Assembly: GCA_025060595.1 (NCBI GenBank)
Contig: JANXBX010000003.1
Coordinates: 90,933-154,932, forward strand
Direction of reading: 5' to 3'
From: Synergistota bacterium
GTDB lineage: Bacteria > Synergistota > GBS-1
Length of the DNA: 64,000 nucleotides
The translations under genes were made by a program, and so were the position numbers. This document shows, piece after piece, positions 17,705-25,711 of the stretch (positions within the stretch are counted from its first letter, which is position 1; every line of letters begins with the position of its first letter). Below the pieces are notes generated by a model, which was not told the origin of the DNA, did not search any database, and saw only the letters and a program-made list of their open reading frames with translations.

Positions 17705-18094
17705 TTAAGAGATTTTTTCTCCAGGGCTTTTATGCACATGAACAATTTTCCACCCCTCTGGGAAACGTATAGCAACTCGCGTTTCGTTAATGGTCCTATG
17801 CTTTAGCTCTCCTTCCTCCACCACAGTAAGCAAGAGAGTATAGCTAAATATGGCTGTATTACCGTAAACCTGAAGCCTCTTATCTAAGAGATCTATTCGA
17901 TAAGGTTTACCCCTTGTAGCCCAGGACCTCTCAATCATAAAACGATGAAAAGGCAAACCATCTAAACGATGCGGGGTCACAAACCACTCATAGATCGCAA
18001 GATCGCTACTTGTGGTGGCTTCATAAGTGGTCCAATCACCATCGTATATGCTTTTAAGATGTCTCTCAAGAAAAGTCCAAAGCTCCTCTTCCAT
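17705..18094 (-). CDS. NTF2-like / DUF4440-type small protein
   Basis: This 129-aa protein has the cone-shaped NTF2-like fold pattern: an N-terminal helical pair (LWTFLERHLKSIYDGDWTTY), HRFMIERSW, beta strands with YRIDLLDKRLQVYGNTAIFSYTL, and the closing WKIVHVHKS, as in DUF4440/CaMKII-association-like proteins. ATG 18094 is chosen because AAAGGAGGCG lies 6-7 bases upstream. It sits between the PPC-domain protein and the SDR in the TRAP unit. NTF2-like folds may be small enzymes (isomerases, hydratases) or ligand binders. No function can be assigned. Confidence 0.7.
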   Translation of the reverse strand: MEEELWTFLERHLKSIYDGDWTTYEATTSSDLAIYEWFVTPHRLDGLPFHRFMIERSWATRGKPYRIDLLDKRLQVYGNTAIFSYTLLLTVVEEGELKHRTINETRVAIRFPEGWKIVHVHKSPGEKIS

Positions 18095-18095
18095 A

Positions 18096-18584
18096 TCAAA
18101 CGCCTCCTTTCGGCGAGAAGCTAAATAAAGTAAAGCCAGTTTCTTCATCTAAACCCCTAATTACGTTAACATCGCTTAGCTCCCTTATAACCACCTCAAC
18201 GGTGACCAAAACTGGGTTTCCTTGCAAGACGTGACCGCCATAAACCCTTCCGTTTCTATCAGCCACAACTGCATGAAGATGAAGAGCTTTTCCCCCACTA
18301 GACGCCACTCCAACTATACCGTTTCCACACAAAAGCTCTATGGGGCCATCAATTTCAACTGGATCACAATACTTTACGCCCATCTTATTTTGATCATCTC
18401 TTATGGGGTAAACAAATGTAAATTTTCTAAGGCTACCAAGCACTAAATCTATACTACCGCTTGATATACCATGGTCCTCGCATATCCTCAATATACCTTC
18501 TATAAGGTCCGTTCCTGGAAAAACCCTACCAACTACGACTCTATTAGATAGAGAGCTTACCGATACGACCCTTACTTCACCCAA
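18096..18584 (-). CDS. PPC/DUF296 domain protein
   Basis: This 162-aa single-domain PPC (DUF296) protein shows the family core: VVGRVFPGTDLIEGIL, GSIDLVLGSLRKFTFVYP, and especially LHLHAVVADRNGRVYGGHVL followed by VTVEVVIREL. The repeated histidines (HLHA, GGH) are the putative metal or ligand site of this trimeric fold. Plant relatives carry AT-hooks, which are absent here. The start is TTG 18584 with AAGGGGTG 6 bases upstream. The stop is 1 base from the next gene's start. Its conserved pairing with transporter and SDR genes suggests a metabolic or sensing role, not yet defined. Confidence 0.8.
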   Translation of the reverse strand: MGEVRVVSVSSLSNRVVVGRVFPGTDLIEGILRICEDHGISSGSIDLVLGSLRKFTFVYPIRDDQNKMGVKYCDPVEIDGPIELLCGNGIVGVASSGGKALHLHAVVADRNGRVYGGHVLQGNPVLVTVEVVIRELSDVNVIRGLDEETGFTLFSFSPKGGV

Positions 18585-18596
18585 AATAACCACCCC

Positions 18597-19916
18597 TTAT
18601 TTAAGGGTCACAGTGGGTAACCACATAACTATATCAGGAAAGATTATGCACAGTGTGAGCCCCAATGCTTGAAGCGCAACAAAGGGGACAACTCCTCGAT
18701 ATATATCGGTAGTTTTAACCTCAGGTGGAGCAACTCCCTTAAGGAAGAATATAGCGTAAGCAAAGGGAGGTGTCAAAAAGGACATCTGAAGATTAATAGC
18801 TATTAACTCAACGAAATAGAGTGGATCAAATCCGAGATTAACCGCTATAGGAAGAAAAACAGGTATAACTATATAAAGTATTCCTATCCAATCTATAAAC
18901 ATTCCAAGTATAAACACTACAAACATCATCAAAGCTAAAATCCCCCATTTCCCGAGACCTGTAGCTAAAAGAAACGATTCAACTAAAGCTCCGCCTCTCA
19001 TAAATAGAAAAATCGCTGTAAACATTCCTGCTCCAATTATTACGAAGAAAACCATGGAAGTTATCTTTAAAGTCTCGTAAACTGCTATTTTAAGAACTTT
19101 AAGGTTTAATCTTTTGTAAGCCAAAGCTACTATAATTGCACCAAGAGCTCCAACAGCTGAAGCCTCTGTTGGAGTAGCCATGCCTAAGAGAATAGAACCT
19201 AACACCCCGACTAGCAAACCAAAAACAGGTATCATATAAATTAAAGTTTGGACTATAAGAGTCTTTTTATCTGCAGCTCTTTCAGCAGCACTTATCGCTG
19301 GTGCTACTTCTGGTTTAAGCCAAGATAGGACCAATATATAAACCACATAAAGTCCAGAAAGAAGTAACCCAGGAAATATAGCACCAGCAAAAAGCTTTGC
19401 TACAGAAAGGTTACACATCGGACCCATCATAACCAACATTACACTTGGAGGAATAAGTATACCTAACGTCCCACCAGCACAAACTACCCCTGAAGCAAGC
19501 CCCTTATCGTAATTTCTCTTAAGCATCGCAGGAAAGGCTATCAAGGCCATCATAGTTACAGAAGCAGCTATTATACCAGTACAAGCAGCAAAAAGCGTAC
19601 TTATAATTACGGTAGTTATGGCAAGTCCACCTCTAATGGGGCCAAAAAGCTGAAACATAGTACTAAATAACTTTTCCGCCGCCTCACTCTTCTCTAAAAT
19701 TATTCCCATAAAAACAAAAAGAGGAACCGCTATCAAAACCTCATTTTGCATAACCTCATAAGTTTTCTGAATGAAAAGATCAAATATTCTCGGCCCTCTA
19801 TATAAGTATCCAAAGAGAACCGCTAAAAACATAAAAGAGAAAGCAAGCCTTATGCCAGCTAGAACCAAGCTTATAACAAGTATCATAGCTATTAAAGCTA
19901 CCACCTCAGGAGCCAT
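18597..19916 (-). CDS. dctM: TRAP transporter large permease (DctM)
   Basis: This is the large membrane subunit of a tripartite ATP-independent periplasmic transporter (439 aa, about 12 hydrophobic segments). Family segments include VPLFVFMGIILEKS, IISTLFAACTGIIAASVTM, GTLGILIPPSVMLVM, ATPTEASAVGALGAI, and the C-terminal LNLGFDPLYF-like and PFAYAIFFLKG regions. It uses a sodium gradient to import the substrate delivered by DctP. AGGAGG precedes ATG 19916. It follows dctQ by 3 bases and precedes the PPC gene by 12. Confidence 0.96.
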   Translation of the reverse strand: MAPEVVALIAMILVISLVLAGIRLAFSFMFLAVLFGYLYRGPRIFDLFIQKTYEVMQNEVLIAVPLFVFMGIILEKSEAAEKLFSTMFQLFGPIRGGLAITTVIISTLFAACTGIIAASVTMMALIAFPAMLKRNYDKGLASGVVCAGGTLGILIPPSVMLVMMGPMCNLSVAKLFAGAIFPGLLLSGLYVVYILVLSWLKPEVAPAISAAERAADKKTLIVQTLIYMIPVFGLLVGVLGSILLGMATPTEASAVGALGAIIVALAYKRLNLKVLKIAVYETLKITSMVFFVIIGAGMFTAIFLFMRGGALVESFLLATGLGKWGILALMMFVVFILGMFIDWIGILYIVIPVFLPIAVNLGFDPLYFVELIAINLQMSFLTPPFAYAIFFLKGVAPPEVKTTDIYRGVVPFVALQALGLTLCIIFPDIVMWLPTVTLK

Positions 19917-19919
19917 AAC

Positions 19920-20423
19920 TTAAACCTCCTTTTGTTTGAGCTTCTTAACGTTCTTAATAAGCTCTAAAATGCCCTGGAGGAAAACTAAACCGAACCCAAG
20001 AGGTATCATTGTTTTAACAGGTCCAGAAGGAAAGCCCCATGTGGTCGTCGAAAGTCTCTCCCCTGTGCTCCATGCATAAGTTGCATATTCTATTCCTTTC
20101 CAGGTAAGAATTAACATAACCGGTATAAGCATAATCGAGAAAAATATTATCTCCCATATTAACCTAAACCTTTCAGGCAAAGCGTTAAGTATAATATCAA
20201 TTCTAACGTGTCTCCCCTCTTGAAGAACCCAACCACCACCTAAAAGAAAAAGGGCGCTAAAAAGCATCCAAGCGGTATCATAAACCCAATCGGTAGGCTT
20301 ATTTAAAACATACCTTATAAAAACCTCATAAAGAACAACCATATTTAATGGAATTACTAACCATGCTCCTCCTTTACCACAAATCCTTACTAGCTTTTCT
20401 ATAGAACTAGATAGTACCCCCAT
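19920..20423 (-). CDS. dctQ: TRAP transporter small permease (DctQ)
   Basis: DctQ is the four-helix small membrane subunit of the TRAP system (167 aa). It shows the family pattern VVLYEVFIRYVLNKPTDWVYD, LLGGGWVLQEGRHVRIDI and four hydrophobic spans. ATG 20423 is preferred because GGAGGGGGT is 5 bases upstream; an ATG at 20441 lies ahead of this site. It is separated from dctP by a hairpin in a 69-base gap, probably tuning the binding protein above the permeases. Confidence 0.93.
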   Translation of the reverse strand: MGVLSSSIEKLVRICGKGGAWLVIPLNMVVLYEVFIRYVLNKPTDWVYDTAWMLFSALFLLGGGWVLQEGRHVRIDIILNALPERFRLIWEIIFFSIMLIPVMLILTWKGIEYATYAWSTGERLSTTTWGFPSGPVKTMIPLGFGLVFLQGILELIKNVKKLKQKEV

Positions 20424-20454
20424 TTTTACCCCCTCCATCACCCCTTAGTTTTAA

Positions 20455-20482
20455 GGGGAGGCATCACAGCAGCTGCCTCCCC
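20455..20482 (-). terminator. Hairpin between dctP and dctQ
   Basis: GGGGAGGCA (20455-20463) pairs with TGCCTCCCC (20474-20482), loop of 10 bases. It lies 10 bases after the dctP stop on the minus strand and is followed by TTAAAACTAAGGGG with no long U tract. Such hairpins downstream of binding-protein genes commonly stabilise the receptor mRNA or partly terminate transcription. Confidence 0.6.
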
Positions 20483-20492
20483 CTAAGACTAA

Positions 20493-21539
20493 CTATATAT
20501 CAAACTTACTAAACTCGTAGAACGGCCTTATCTTCTGGAGGAACTTCTTCTGAGATTCCCAAACCTTCCTAAAGAACTCGTCTTCCTTCGCTTTATCCTC
20601 AAGTATCTTAAAAGCTATTTCTCTAGCCTTCTTCTGATCCTCAGGAGAAAGCTTTGTCATCTGAACACCGGCTTGCTTTATCTTCTCAAAAGCCTCCATA
20701 GATTCAACCCAAGCTTGGGCATAACCCTCTATAGTAGCTGCTACAGCTGCATTCTTTATTATCTCCTTAAGATCCGGGGAAAGAGCCTCCCAAACCTTTG
20801 GATTAATGATGAGCTGGAAGATATTCGAGCTCATATGTATAGGTGGATTAAAGAGGTACTTCGCAACCTCATGCAATCCTAATGCATAGTCCATCGAAGG
20901 ATAGGCAAATTCAGTAGCATCTATAAGACCTCTCCTTAAAGCGGGAATCACCTCTCCTGCAGGTAATAGCACCACAGAGGCTCCAAGAGCTTTAAAGAGC
21001 TCCATGCTTAAACCAGCAGCTCTTATCTTCAATCCCTTGATATCTTCAAGGCTCTTTATGGGCTTCGTGGACCAGATCTCTTCAGGAGGAGTTAAACCCA
21101 ATGGAAACGCTACAATCGCTCCCTTATACATCTCATTCTGCAACTTTATACCCTCACCGCTATACATCCACACAAAAAGATCATGAAAATCGAATACGCC
21201 TCCAGGAAGAGTATAGAAAAGATCACCTGCGGGGAACTCTCCCTTCTGCCAAGCTGGCGTATTCATCCCCACATCCACTACTCCTTTCCTTACCGCATCT
21301 AGAACCTCAGTCGCCGGAACGATCTCGCCAGGTTCGTGAAGCCTTACCTTCAATCTACCACCGCTCATTGCATCTACCTTTTCAGCCCATGAAACTATTC
21401 CATACTTACCTAATGGAGACTTAAGAGGAAAACAGCTGGCACCTACTAACGTTTTAGTTTGAGCTAAAGCAAAACTAGAAAGAAGGAGCACAAGAACCAA
21501 ACAAAATACAAACCTCACAACCGCCGCCCTTCTCCACAT
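20493..21539 (-). CDS. dctP: TRAP transporter substrate-binding protein (DctP family)
   Basis: This exported receptor of 348 aa has a signal peptide at residues 1-26 (RR, hydrophobic core, FALAQ). The DctP features are WAEKVDAMSGGRLKVRL, IWSTKPIKSLEDIKGLKIRAAG with the arginine that usually clamps the ligand carboxylate, ALRRGLIDATEFAYPSMDYA, and an end rich in charged helices. The conserved arginine argues for an organic acid substrate, not identified here. GAAGGGGGTG lies 9-10 bases upstream of ATG 21539, behind a consensus promoter. Confidence 0.94.
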   Translation of the reverse strand: MWRRAAVVRFVFCLVLVLLLSSFALAQTKTLVGASCFPLKSPLGKYGIVSWAEKVDAMSGGRLKVRLHEPGEIVPATEVLDAVRKGVVDVGMNTPAWQKGEFPAGDLFYTLPGGVFDFHDLFVWMYSGEGIKLQNEMYKGAIVAFPLGLTPPEEIWSTKPIKSLEDIKGLKIRAAGLSMELFKALGASVVLLPAGEVIPALRRGLIDATEFAYPSMDYALGLHEVAKYLFNPPIHMSSNIFQLIINPKVWEALSPDLKEIIKNAAVAATIEGYAQAWVESMEAFEKIKQAGVQMTKLSPEDQKKAREIAFKILEDKAKEDEFFRKVWESQKKFLQKIRPFYEFSKFDI

Positions 21540-21606
21540 TTTGACACACCCCCTTCAAAAATCAAAATACATTAAAGAAAAATCATTGATATAGATTACA
21601 TTTAAC

Positions 21607-21636
21607 ATTATAAGTTAAAGCATCTAATATTGTCAA
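21607..21636 (-). promoter_or_regulatory. Consensus housekeeping promoter for dctP
   Basis: The minus strand has a perfect TTGACA (21636-21631), an 18-base spacer and a perfect TATAAT (21612-21607). Predicted transcription start is near 21600, giving a leader of about 60 bases before dctP. This is the best-matching promoter in the window. Confidence 0.8.
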
Positions 21637-21663
21637 TATTTATTTCAAAGTATACAAAGCCAG

Positions 21664-21692
21664 TTGCTACATTAATATTTTTAAGATAAAAT
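21664..21692 (+). promoter_or_regulatory. Promoter for the E1/E2 dehydrogenase genes
   Basis: TTGCTA (21664-21669), 17 bases, TAAAAT (21687-21692) on the plus strand, about 35 bases before the E1 alpha TTG. It is divergent from the dctP promoter with about 28 bases between the two -35 boxes, so a shared regulator is possible. Confidence 0.55.
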
Positions 21693-21726
21693 TCTACTAG
21701 AAAGCTTTTTGAAGGGGGTGAAAAGC

Positions 21727-22704
21727 TTGAAAAAGGAGGATTTGCTTTTGCTTTATGAGACAATGGTAAAGATAAGGCTCTTTGATACAAAAGCAGAAGA
21801 ACTATTTCTACAAGGCAAAATTCCCGGCTTCATTCACTCCTATGTAGGAGAAGAAGCAGTAGCAGCAGGGGTCTCAGCTAACTTACGTCCTGATGATTAC
21901 ATAACAAGCACTCATCGAGGCCATGGACACATGATAGCAAAAGGAGCGGATTTAAAGCTAATGATGGCTGAATTATACGGCAAAAAAACCGGCTACTGTA
22001 AGGGTAAAGGTGGATCTATGCATATAATGGATTTCTCGCTTGGAGTCCTAGGTGCAAATGGAGTTGTAGGAGGAGGAGTACCTATAGCGGTCGGAGCTGG
22101 AATGGCAATTAAGCTTATTAAGAAGACGGACCAAGTTGTCGTTTGCTATTTCGGCGACGGTGCTTCAAACAGAGGAAGCTTTCATGAAGGATTAAACTGG
22201 GCATCAATCTATAGATTACCTGTGGTATTCGTTTGCGAAAACAATATGTATGCCTCAACAGCTTACATGCCAGAAACTACTTCAGTTTTAGATATCTCAG
22301 CAAGAGCAGTGGGATACAGTATACCTGGTGTTACAGTTGATGGAAACGATGTCCTTGCAGTATACGAAGCAGCAAAGGAAGCCATTGAGAGAGCAAGAAG
22401 AGGTGAGGGACCTACCTTAATAGAGGCAAAAACTTACAGATTAAAGGGGCACTTCGTTGGAGATCCCGAGCTATATAGAACAAGGGAAGAGGTTAAAAAG
22501 TTCTGGGAAAAGGAACCTATAGGAAGATTTGAAAGCAAACTCTTTAGCGAGGGGGTTCTAACCGAAGAAAAGAAGAGGGAGATATGGACTAAAGTGGAAA
22601 GGGAAATTGAAGAAGCTATAAAGTTCGCAGAGGAAAGTGAACTTCCTCCACCTGAAGATGCACTAACGGATCTATTCGTAGATGATAGAGGCTATGATTA
22701 CTAG
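21727..22704 (+). CDS. acoA: TPP-dependent 2-oxo-acid/acetoin dehydrogenase E1, alpha subunit
   Basis: This is the alpha chain of a heterotetrameric thiamine-diphosphate dehydrogenase (325 aa). HSYVGEEAVAAGV, STHRGHGHMIAKG, and the TPP/Mg site GDGASNRGSFHEGLNWA...NN are present. The short N-terminus and the GKGGSMHIMD motif resemble acetoin dehydrogenase AcoA more than the larger pyruvate or branched-chain E1 alphas. The start is TTG 21727 because GGGGGTG is 6 bases upstream. It is co-directional with E1 beta and E2. Whether acetoin, pyruvate or another oxo-compound is the substrate cannot be settled. Confidence 0.85.
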   Translation: MKKEDLLLLYETMVKIRLFDTKAEELFLQGKIPGFIHSYVGEEAVAAGVSANLRPDDYITSTHRGHGHMIAKGADLKLMMAELYGKKTGYCKGKGGSMHIMDFSLGVLGANGVVGGGVPIAVGAGMAIKLIKKTDQVVVCYFGDGASNRGSFHEGLNWASIYRLPVVFVCENNMYASTAYMPETTSVLDISARAVGYSIPGVTVDGNDVLAVYEAAKEAIERARRGEGPTLIEAKTYRLKGHFVGDPELYRTREEVKKFWEKEPIGRFESKLFSEGVLTEEKKREIWTKVEREIEEAIKFAEESELPPPEDALTDLFVDDRGYDY

Positions 22705-22720
22705 GAAAGGGGGGAAAAGG

Positions 22721-23695
22721 ATGAGAGAGATAACGTTCGCTGAGGCTATTTGTGAGGCAATCCGAGAGGAAATGGAGAGAGACCCCACCATATTCACATA
22801 TGGTGAAGACATAGCTAAGCAAGGAGGCATATTTGGAACCTATAAATGTATACTAGGAAAGTTTAAAGATAGAATAATAGATACACCAATATCTGAAGAA
22901 GTGATATACGGATCAGCAGTTGGAGCCGCATTGGCTGGAGCAAGACCTGTTGTTGAGTTTCACTTTGCAGATTTCATATTCACTGGAATGTGCTCTGTAG
23001 TTAACCAGATAATGAAGATAAGATATATGTCAGGCGGGCAAGGAAAGCTTCCAATAATACTAAGAGGACCAGACGGCGTAGCAAGGGCAGCAGCAGCACA
23101 TCATTCCCAGTCTATAGAAACCATCTTTATGCATATCCCTGGAATAAAAGTCGTTATTCCTTCTACACCCTATGACGCAAAGGGTTTAATGAAAACCGCC
23201 TTAAGAAGCGATGATCCTGTAATCTTCTTTGAACATAAGAGGCTTTACAAGACAAAAGGGTTAGTTCCTGAAGAAGAGTATTTTATACCGTTTGGCAAAG
23301 CTGATATAAAAAGAGAAGGAAAAGATGTAACAGTAATAGCTACTTCAAGAATGGTATTAGAAGCTTTAGAAGCAGCAAAAGAGCTTGAAAAGGAAGGGAT
23401 AGACATCGAGGTAATAGACCTAAGAACCTTGGTTCCCTGGGATAAAGAAACAGTAATTAACTCTGTTAAAAAGACTCACAAGGTTATTATAGCCCATGAA
23501 ACATGGAGAAGAGCAGGTTGGGGAGCAGAGATAGCAGCCACGATATATGAGGAAGCTTTTGAGTATTTAGATGCTCCTATAAAGAGAATAGGAGCAAAGA
23601 ATGTCCCGCATCCGTTTTCTCCCCCCCTCGAGGATGCGGTTATTCCCCACAAAGATGATATAATAAGGGCGGCAAAAGAGATTTCAAATCTTTAA
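22721..23695 (+). CDS. acoB: TPP-dependent 2-oxo-acid/acetoin dehydrogenase E1, beta subunit
   Basis: This beta chain of 324 aa shows REITFAEAICEAIREEMERDP, GEDIAKQGGIFG, DTPISEEVIYGSAVGAALAG, HHSQSIETIFMHIPGIKVV and the C-terminal ETWRRAGWGAEIAA region, all typical of pyruvate/acetoin E1 beta. ATG 22721 is preferred to an earlier in-frame start because GGAAAGGGGGG precedes it. It lies 16 bases after E1 alpha. With alpha it decarboxylates the oxo-substrate and passes the acyl group to the E2 lipoyl arm. Confidence 0.92.
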   Translation: MREITFAEAICEAIREEMERDPTIFTYGEDIAKQGGIFGTYKCILGKFKDRIIDTPISEEVIYGSAVGAALAGARPVVEFHFADFIFTGMCSVVNQIMKIRYMSGGQGKLPIILRGPDGVARAAAAHHSQSIETIFMHIPGIKVVIPSTPYDAKGLMKTALRSDDPVIFFEHKRLYKTKGLVPEEEYFIPFGKADIKREGKDVTVIATSRMVLEALEAAKELEKEGIDIEVIDLRTLVPWDKETVINSVKKTHKVIIAHETWRRAGWGAEIAATIYEEAFEYLDAPIKRIGAKNVPHPFSPPLEDAVIPHKDDIIRAAKEISNL

Positions 23696-23711
23696 TAAGG
23701 AGGCAAAAAGA

Positions 23712-24824
23712 ATGTATGAGCTCTTAATGCCTAAGTTCGGACTAACAATGGAAGAAGGAAAAGTAGAACGATGGTTAAAAAAAGAAGGTGAAAATATTAA
23801 AAGGGGAGAAGCTATTGTTGAGATATCATCAGAAAAAATAACTAATGTAGTAGAAAGCCCTATTGATGGTATACTGGCTAAAATCCTTGTAAAAGAAGGA
23901 GAAACTGCTAAGGTTGGAACTCCTATCGCCATAATAGCTCTATCAAGGGAAGAGTATGAAAGCTTAAGTTCACAAACTGAATCAGGAAAGGTAGCAACCG
24001 AGGAGGAAATAAACGCTTCACCCTTAGCTAAGAGAATAGCAAGAGAGAAGGGAATAGACCTAAAGCTAGTAAAAGGAAGCGGTGAGGGGGGAAGAATCAC
24101 AAAAGAGGACGTGCTTAAGTTTATAGAGTCTATGGAGAAAAAGACGGAAGCCCCAACCTATAAAGAAATCCCTCTAACCTCTATAAGGAAAACCATAGCT
24201 GAAAGGCTTTCTAAATCTTTCCACACAGCAGTTCCCGTAACCGAAACCATGGAAATAGATGTAACTGAACTACTCAGAGAGTTTAAAAAACGAAAAGAAT
24301 CCTCAAATGTTAAAATAAGCTTAACCGCAGTATTCGTGAAGCTACTGAGCAATTTAATTCCTGAGTTTCCTCAATTTAATGCGCACTTCGATGGAGAAAA
24401 GCTTAAAGTCTTTGAAAACATTAATATAGGAGTAGCCTTTGATACGCCCGAGGGACTTTTAGTTCCAGTTATAAAAAACGTTAATAAAAAGACCCTCGAA
24501 GATATAGCAAAAGAGCTTTCTGAAATAGCAGAAAAAATAGAAAGTAAGAAATATACCTTGGATGACATAACAGGATCCACCTTTACGATATCTAACCTTG
24601 GAATGCTAGAAATAGATATATTCACACCCATTATAAACCCACCAGAGGTAGCGATACTTGGAATAGGGAAAATAAGAAAGGTCCCGGAAATTAATGAAGA
24701 TGGTATAAGGTTTAGAGAAAAAATATGGTTTTCTTTAACCTTTGACCATAGAGTAATAGATGGAGCACCTGCAGCAAGATTCTTAAAGAGACTCGCGGAG
24801 CTCTGCAAAGAACCAAAGCTATAG
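23712..24824 (+). CDS. acoC: Dihydrolipoamide acyltransferase (E2)
   Basis: This is a 370-aa E2. The lipoyl domain is at residues 1-76 with the lipoyl-lysine motif EISSEKITNV. A peripheral-subunit-binding domain (ASPLAKRIAREKGIDL to ITKEDVL) is near 97-135, and the catalytic domain ends with the FDHRVIDGAPAARFL histidine motif. It forms the core that passes the acyl group to CoA. It is short, with a single lipoyl domain. No dihydrolipoamide dehydrogenase (E3) lies in the window, so E3 must come from elsewhere. AAGGAGG precedes ATG 23712. Confidence 0.93.
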   Translation: MYELLMPKFGLTMEEGKVERWLKKEGENIKRGEAIVEISSEKITNVVESPIDGILAKILVKEGETAKVGTPIAIIALSREEYESLSSQTESGKVATEEEINASPLAKRIAREKGIDLKLVKGSGEGGRITKEDVLKFIESMEKKTEAPTYKEIPLTSIRKTIAERLSKSFHTAVPVTETMEIDVTELLREFKKRKESSNVKISLTAVFVKLLSNLIPEFPQFNAHFDGEKLKVFENINIGVAFDTPEGLLVPVIKNVNKKTLEDIAKELSEIAEKIESKKYTLDDITGSTFTISNLGMLEIDIFTPIINPPEVAILGIGKIRKVPEINEDGIRFREKIWFSLTFDHRVIDGAPAARFLKRLAELCKEPKL

Positions 24825-24865
24825 CATAAGGGCCCCGGAAGGTGTTTCCGGGGCCCTTATGCTAT
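24821..24865. terminator. Bidirectional terminator with both convergent stop codons inside the stem
   Basis: A perfect 20-bp stem (arms 24821-24840 and 24846-24865, five-base loop) with a GGGCCCCGGAA core. The TAG of E2 (24822-24824) and the TAG of livM (24864-24862, minus strand) occupy mirror positions at the base of the stem. Confidence 0.85.
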
Positions 24866-25707
24866 TTCCTTAATCTAATAAGACTGGCTAAGCCTCCTGG
24901 GCAAAACCTTAACATTAAAAGCAAGAGAAAACCATAAAAGAGCAACCTATATTGCGCAAGCGGTCTCAATATTTCTGGAAGAGCTCCCAGAAAGAAAGCA
25001 CCTATAATGCTTCCCTTTATCGTGCCTACACCACCAAAAACGAGCATGGAGAGAAAGGTAACAGAAAGAGGAAAGCTAAAGTCATCAGAGCTTATGAATC
25101 CCATAAAATGAGCATAAAGAGCCCCTGAAGCACCAGCATAAGCGCTACCCAAAACGAATGCCATGAGCTTAAACCTCACAGGATTTATCCCAATCACATT
25201 AGCAGCAAGTTCATCTTCCCTTATAGTCTCTGAGGCAAGCCCAGCCCAAGATCTATAAAACTTAAAGGATAAAATAATACCAACTAAAAGCACTATCAGT
25301 ACTATTAGTGAGTAATACCCTCCCCTAAACACAAACTCTCCAATTCGAGGCTTAGGAATACCTCCAATGCCTAAAGCAGCTCCAAAAAATGGAACATAAA
25401 GAAAAATAGCCTGAACTATAAAGTTTATGCCTATGGTAGTTATCGCAAGGAAGTCATCCCTAACTCTCAAACTTGGAAGTCCCAAAAGAAAACCTATAAC
25501 AGCAGAGATTAAAACCGCAAGGGGAAAAGAAAACCAAAAGGGAAACCCAGCTTTAGTAGAAAGAAGAGCGGAAGCATAAGCCCCTATACCCATAAAGGCA
25601 GCATGCCCCAGAGAGATCTGCCCAGCATATCCTAAGATTATATTTAAGCCTAAAACAGCTATAGAGTTTATCATAAGAGTGGTTAAGACAGTGTAAAGAT
25701 AACCCAC
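24862..25707 (-). CDS. livM: LIV family ABC transporter permease LivM
   Basis: This membrane permease (281 aa, about 8 hydrophobic segments) has the LivM hallmarks INSIAVLGLNIILGYAGQISLGHAAFMGIGAYASALL at the N-terminus, LRVRDDFLAITTIG, and a GGVGTIKGSIIGAFFLG motif. The start is GTG 25707 with GGAGGGG 9 bases upstream. It is the last gene of the long nadE-to-livM unit. Its cognate ATPases livG/livF are 12 kb downstream in the same orientation, beyond an apparent insertion. Confidence 0.95.
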   Translation of the reverse strand: MGYLYTVLTTLMINSIAVLGLNIILGYAGQISLGHAAFMGIGAYASALLSTKAGFPFWFSFPLAVLISAVIGFLLGLPSLRVRDDFLAITTIGINFIVQAIFLYVPFFGAALGIGGIPKPRIGEFVFRGGYYSLIVLIVLLVGIILSFKFYRSWAGLASETIREDELAANVIGINPVRFKLMAFVLGSAYAGASGALYAHFMGFISSDDFSFPLSVTFLSMLVFGGVGTIKGSIIGAFFLGALPEILRPLAQYRLLFYGFLLLLMLRFCPGGLASLIRLRK

Positions 25708-25711
25708 CTAG

